Positions 38,301 through 38,948 of a stretch of 38,948 nt of DNA are shown here, in pieces (position 1 is the first letter of the stretch; each line of letters begins with the position of its first letter). Origin of the DNA: Pseudaestuariivita atlantica. GTDB lineage: Bacteria; Pseudomonadota; Alphaproteobacteria; Rhodobacterales; Rhodobacteraceae. The position numbers were made by a program, and so were the translations under genes. Below the pieces are notes generated by a model that made no database searches, was not told the DNA's origin, and saw only the letters and a list, made by a program, of their open reading frames with translations. The stretch covers positions 1-38,948 of the forward strand of contig NZ_AQQZ01000013.1 of assembly GCF_001205715.1 (NCBI RefSeq), given 5' to 3'.

Positions 38301-38948
38301 TTGTCGGTATTGGCCGCCTCGCAGATGCGATAGCGCAGGGTGTAGGTGCCCGAGGGCGCGCCCGCGGCCAGCGTCATCGCGCCGGTTTCGGCATCGAGCG
38401 ACAGCACGCCCGCGTCAACCACAACCGACAGGATGACGGTCCCGCCGGTGCCGGGCTGCGCCGCTATCCCGTTCAGGGTGTCGTTGGCGGGGTCGAGCAC
38501 GCTGCCCACGTCGATGGCATCATCCGATGCCACGACGGTGCGCACAGGCTCTGTCCCGGCGGCAATCGGCGTGTCGATCACGCGCACCCGCTCGATCGCG
38601 GTGTCGCAATTGATCAGGAAGCCCGCGTCGCAGATCCGGTATTCCAGTTGGTAGAACCCGGCCGACGTGCCCGCCGCGACGGTGATCGTCCCGGTTTCGG
38701 GGTCAAGGCCAAGCTGGGGCGAGGTCTGACCCCCGTCGACCAGCGACAGCACCACGTTGCCACCCGTGCCGGGCACGGCGGAGACGTTGTTCACAAGGTC
38801 GCTGTTGGCGCCCAGAACCGGACCCGTCAGGATCGCGTCGTCGGACCCGGTCACGGTGAACAGGGGCTCGGGTTGCGCAAGGATCGGCTGCCCCTCGACC
38901 ACGACGGTTTCCGTCGCCTGGTTGCAGTTGGTCGGGTAGGAGGCCTCG
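35354..38948 (-). CDS. giant repetitive surface protein with DUF11 and SdrD B-like domains (5' end beyond window)
   Basis: The open frame runs in frame to the window edge, so the true start is outside; the GTG at 38902 is internal. Residues counted from 38902: seven repeats of about 95-105 residues (8-708), each ending in a C-x7-C pair followed by a sequence like AEATETVTV; a first DUF11 domain (about 713-835) with the acidic stretch DTSDDGRDDDGNLVNDPS after it; a second DUF11 domain (about 862-985); an SdrD B-like domain (995-1090, GKVFDDRNANGRQDKGEPG); and a basic C-terminus (1105-1182) with ETLVQQIRRTPSTVRLSYRI that recalls an OmpA-like fold without being convincing. Such architecture is typical of extracellular adhesive or structural stalks. 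No sorting signal is seen at the C-terminus. It is co-transcribed with the barrel protein downstream. Confidence 0.8.
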   Translation of the reverse strand, partial: EASYPTNCNQATETVVVEGQPILAQPEPLFTVTGSDDAILTGPVLGANSDLVNNVSAVPGTGGNVVLSLVDGGQTSPQLGLDPETGTITVAAGTSAGFYQLEYRICDAGFLINCDTAIERVRVIDTPIAAGTEPVRTVVASDDAIDVGSVLDPANDTLNGIAAQPGTGGTVILSVVVDAGVLSLDAETGAMTLAAGAPSGTYTLRYRICEAANTDNCAEATETVTVEDLAIVAGAAPVRVLMANTSSQSAGSALEDANDRVSGLAASVGDGANVVLTAEDGGSDALSLDTATGEIMVAAGTLPGTYTLPYMICDASNTDNCAEATETIQIMLMPLAAAPEPVFVMPAQDEPQVVGQVFGAGDTYDYGALHGMMGSALTFATDGSSFLSIDPDTGIMTLGAEAPAGTHTLTYTFCELAFPTNCAEATEKVEVRAATLVADGSLLGTFDAGVGGRTMSILHDDSVNGTPALADMVEITLLRDIGSPGIKLNLDTGEIAVGAQTLPGTYEIAYQICLATDSDTCTTAVERVEVNALPLVVEGGDLGAVSSVAGGTLPSILRNDTLNGAVVDPATVTITLTSPIGQDGITLDPVTGVVSVAPGTPHGTYEVSYRLCETAVPSNCAEVTETLQVIAITAVAETFDTVSSDGGPMGSVLTSDTLNGAAVTLATIQVTPLDADDGLAIDPATGVLSVASGLDAGTYTARYRICATAHPDICSEVTETVTIAPEPGLDIVVTNRLVDNGDGVDGVGDTAVFTITVTNTGNAPLSNLVLYPTLSSMTGRGATPDGAPVFVAASLNSSVGSIAVGEVVTYELRQVLRTEDVADGGIQLSVFGTSQAVVNGTTTDIVAEDTSDDGRDDDGNLVNDPSQLAVVPATPPSTVTATKTAGLSQVSLGDAVPYTVVLRNDGPGLTAPLVLVDELPNGMRFEPDSARVDGRAVNVQVRGRTLRFASLTIAPFSDVTLTYTARILPGTPAGALVNRAYVVELATGRRISSVTTATVHLRPEPVFQCSDIIGKVFDDRNANGRQDKGEPGIKGARLAGVDGTRITTDAHGRYHVPCAALPDQPGQNFILKLDTRSLPSGARLTTENPRVVRVTPGKMTRLNFGVAQMRVVRVDLAAAAFDANGQPSVHLRRGIETLVQQIRRTPSTVRLSYRITAENQRQAARQRLRRAEAYLRKAWRGVGAYKLHVERTIVRPR
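36779..38948 (-). repeat. tandem protein repeats with a C-x7-C pair, about 300 bases each
   Basis: Seven full repeats and the end of an eighth at the window edge are encoded in tandem. Each carries a segment like LDxxTGxxxVAAGxxxGTYxxxYxIC, then seven residues and a second Cys (CDAGFLINC, CEAANTDNC, CDASNTDNC, CELAFPTNC, CLATDSDTC, CETAVPSNC, CATAHPDIC). DNA identity between repeats is moderate, so they are diverged copies, and more are expected to the right. Confidence 0.85.

Overview
The window is GC-rich, densely coded DNA that looks like a marine Rhodobacterales (Roseobacter-group) alphaproteobacterium. The inference rests on codon bias, on long antisense open frames typical of such genomes, and above all on a replication module at about 23.4-27.0 kb: a small initiator with a DnaA domain I-like C-terminus, a repeat-rich origin, parA, parB and five identical 18-bp palindromes. 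That layout matches the DnaA-like replicon class of Rhodobacterales plasmids and chromids, so the window is probably part of an extrachromosomal replicon.

Layout. 1-113: possible end of an IS21-type insertion sequence. 114-3,688 (minus): iolB and iolG (inositol catabolism), a sterol desaturase/fatty-acid hydroxylase-family membrane protein, and a PIN/Phd toxin-antitoxin pair. 3,783-6,807 (plus): a D-2-hydroxyacid dehydrogenase, an FMN-dependent alpha-hydroxyacid dehydrogenase and a PcaD-like hydrolase. 6,975-19,781 (minus): a complete glycogen operon, glgP-glgB-glgC-glgA-glgX-malQ-pgm, with 4-base stop/start overlaps from glgC to malQ and a LacI-type operator upstream of glgP. 19,884-23,323 (minus): three genes best read as a glucosylglycerol pathway (gpsA, a HAD phosphatase, ggpS). 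23,397-27,002: rep, origin, parAB and parS. 27,003-31,629 (minus): an Att-like ABC exporter cluster (ATPase, double-FtsX permease, AttH-like lipocalin) with an FMN-binding oxidase-family gene. 31,729-38,948 (minus): a 1199-residue outer-membrane protein and, upstream of it, a very large repetitive surface protein that runs off the right edge.

How the genes may work together. GlgC makes ADP-glucose. GlgA and GlgB store it as glycogen; GlgP, GlgX, MalQ and Pgm recover it as glucose 1-phosphate. GgpS would join ADP-glucose to glycerol 3-phosphate from the local GpsA, and the HAD enzyme would remove the phosphate to give the osmolyte glucosylglycerol. Carbon storage and salt protection would then share one precursor and be inherited together beside the replicon's own origin. 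The right arm looks devoted to the cell surface: an exporter of the type linked to attachment in Agrobacterium, next to an operon for a giant cysteine-paired repeat protein and an outer-membrane barrel. These functional links are inference from gene content and order.
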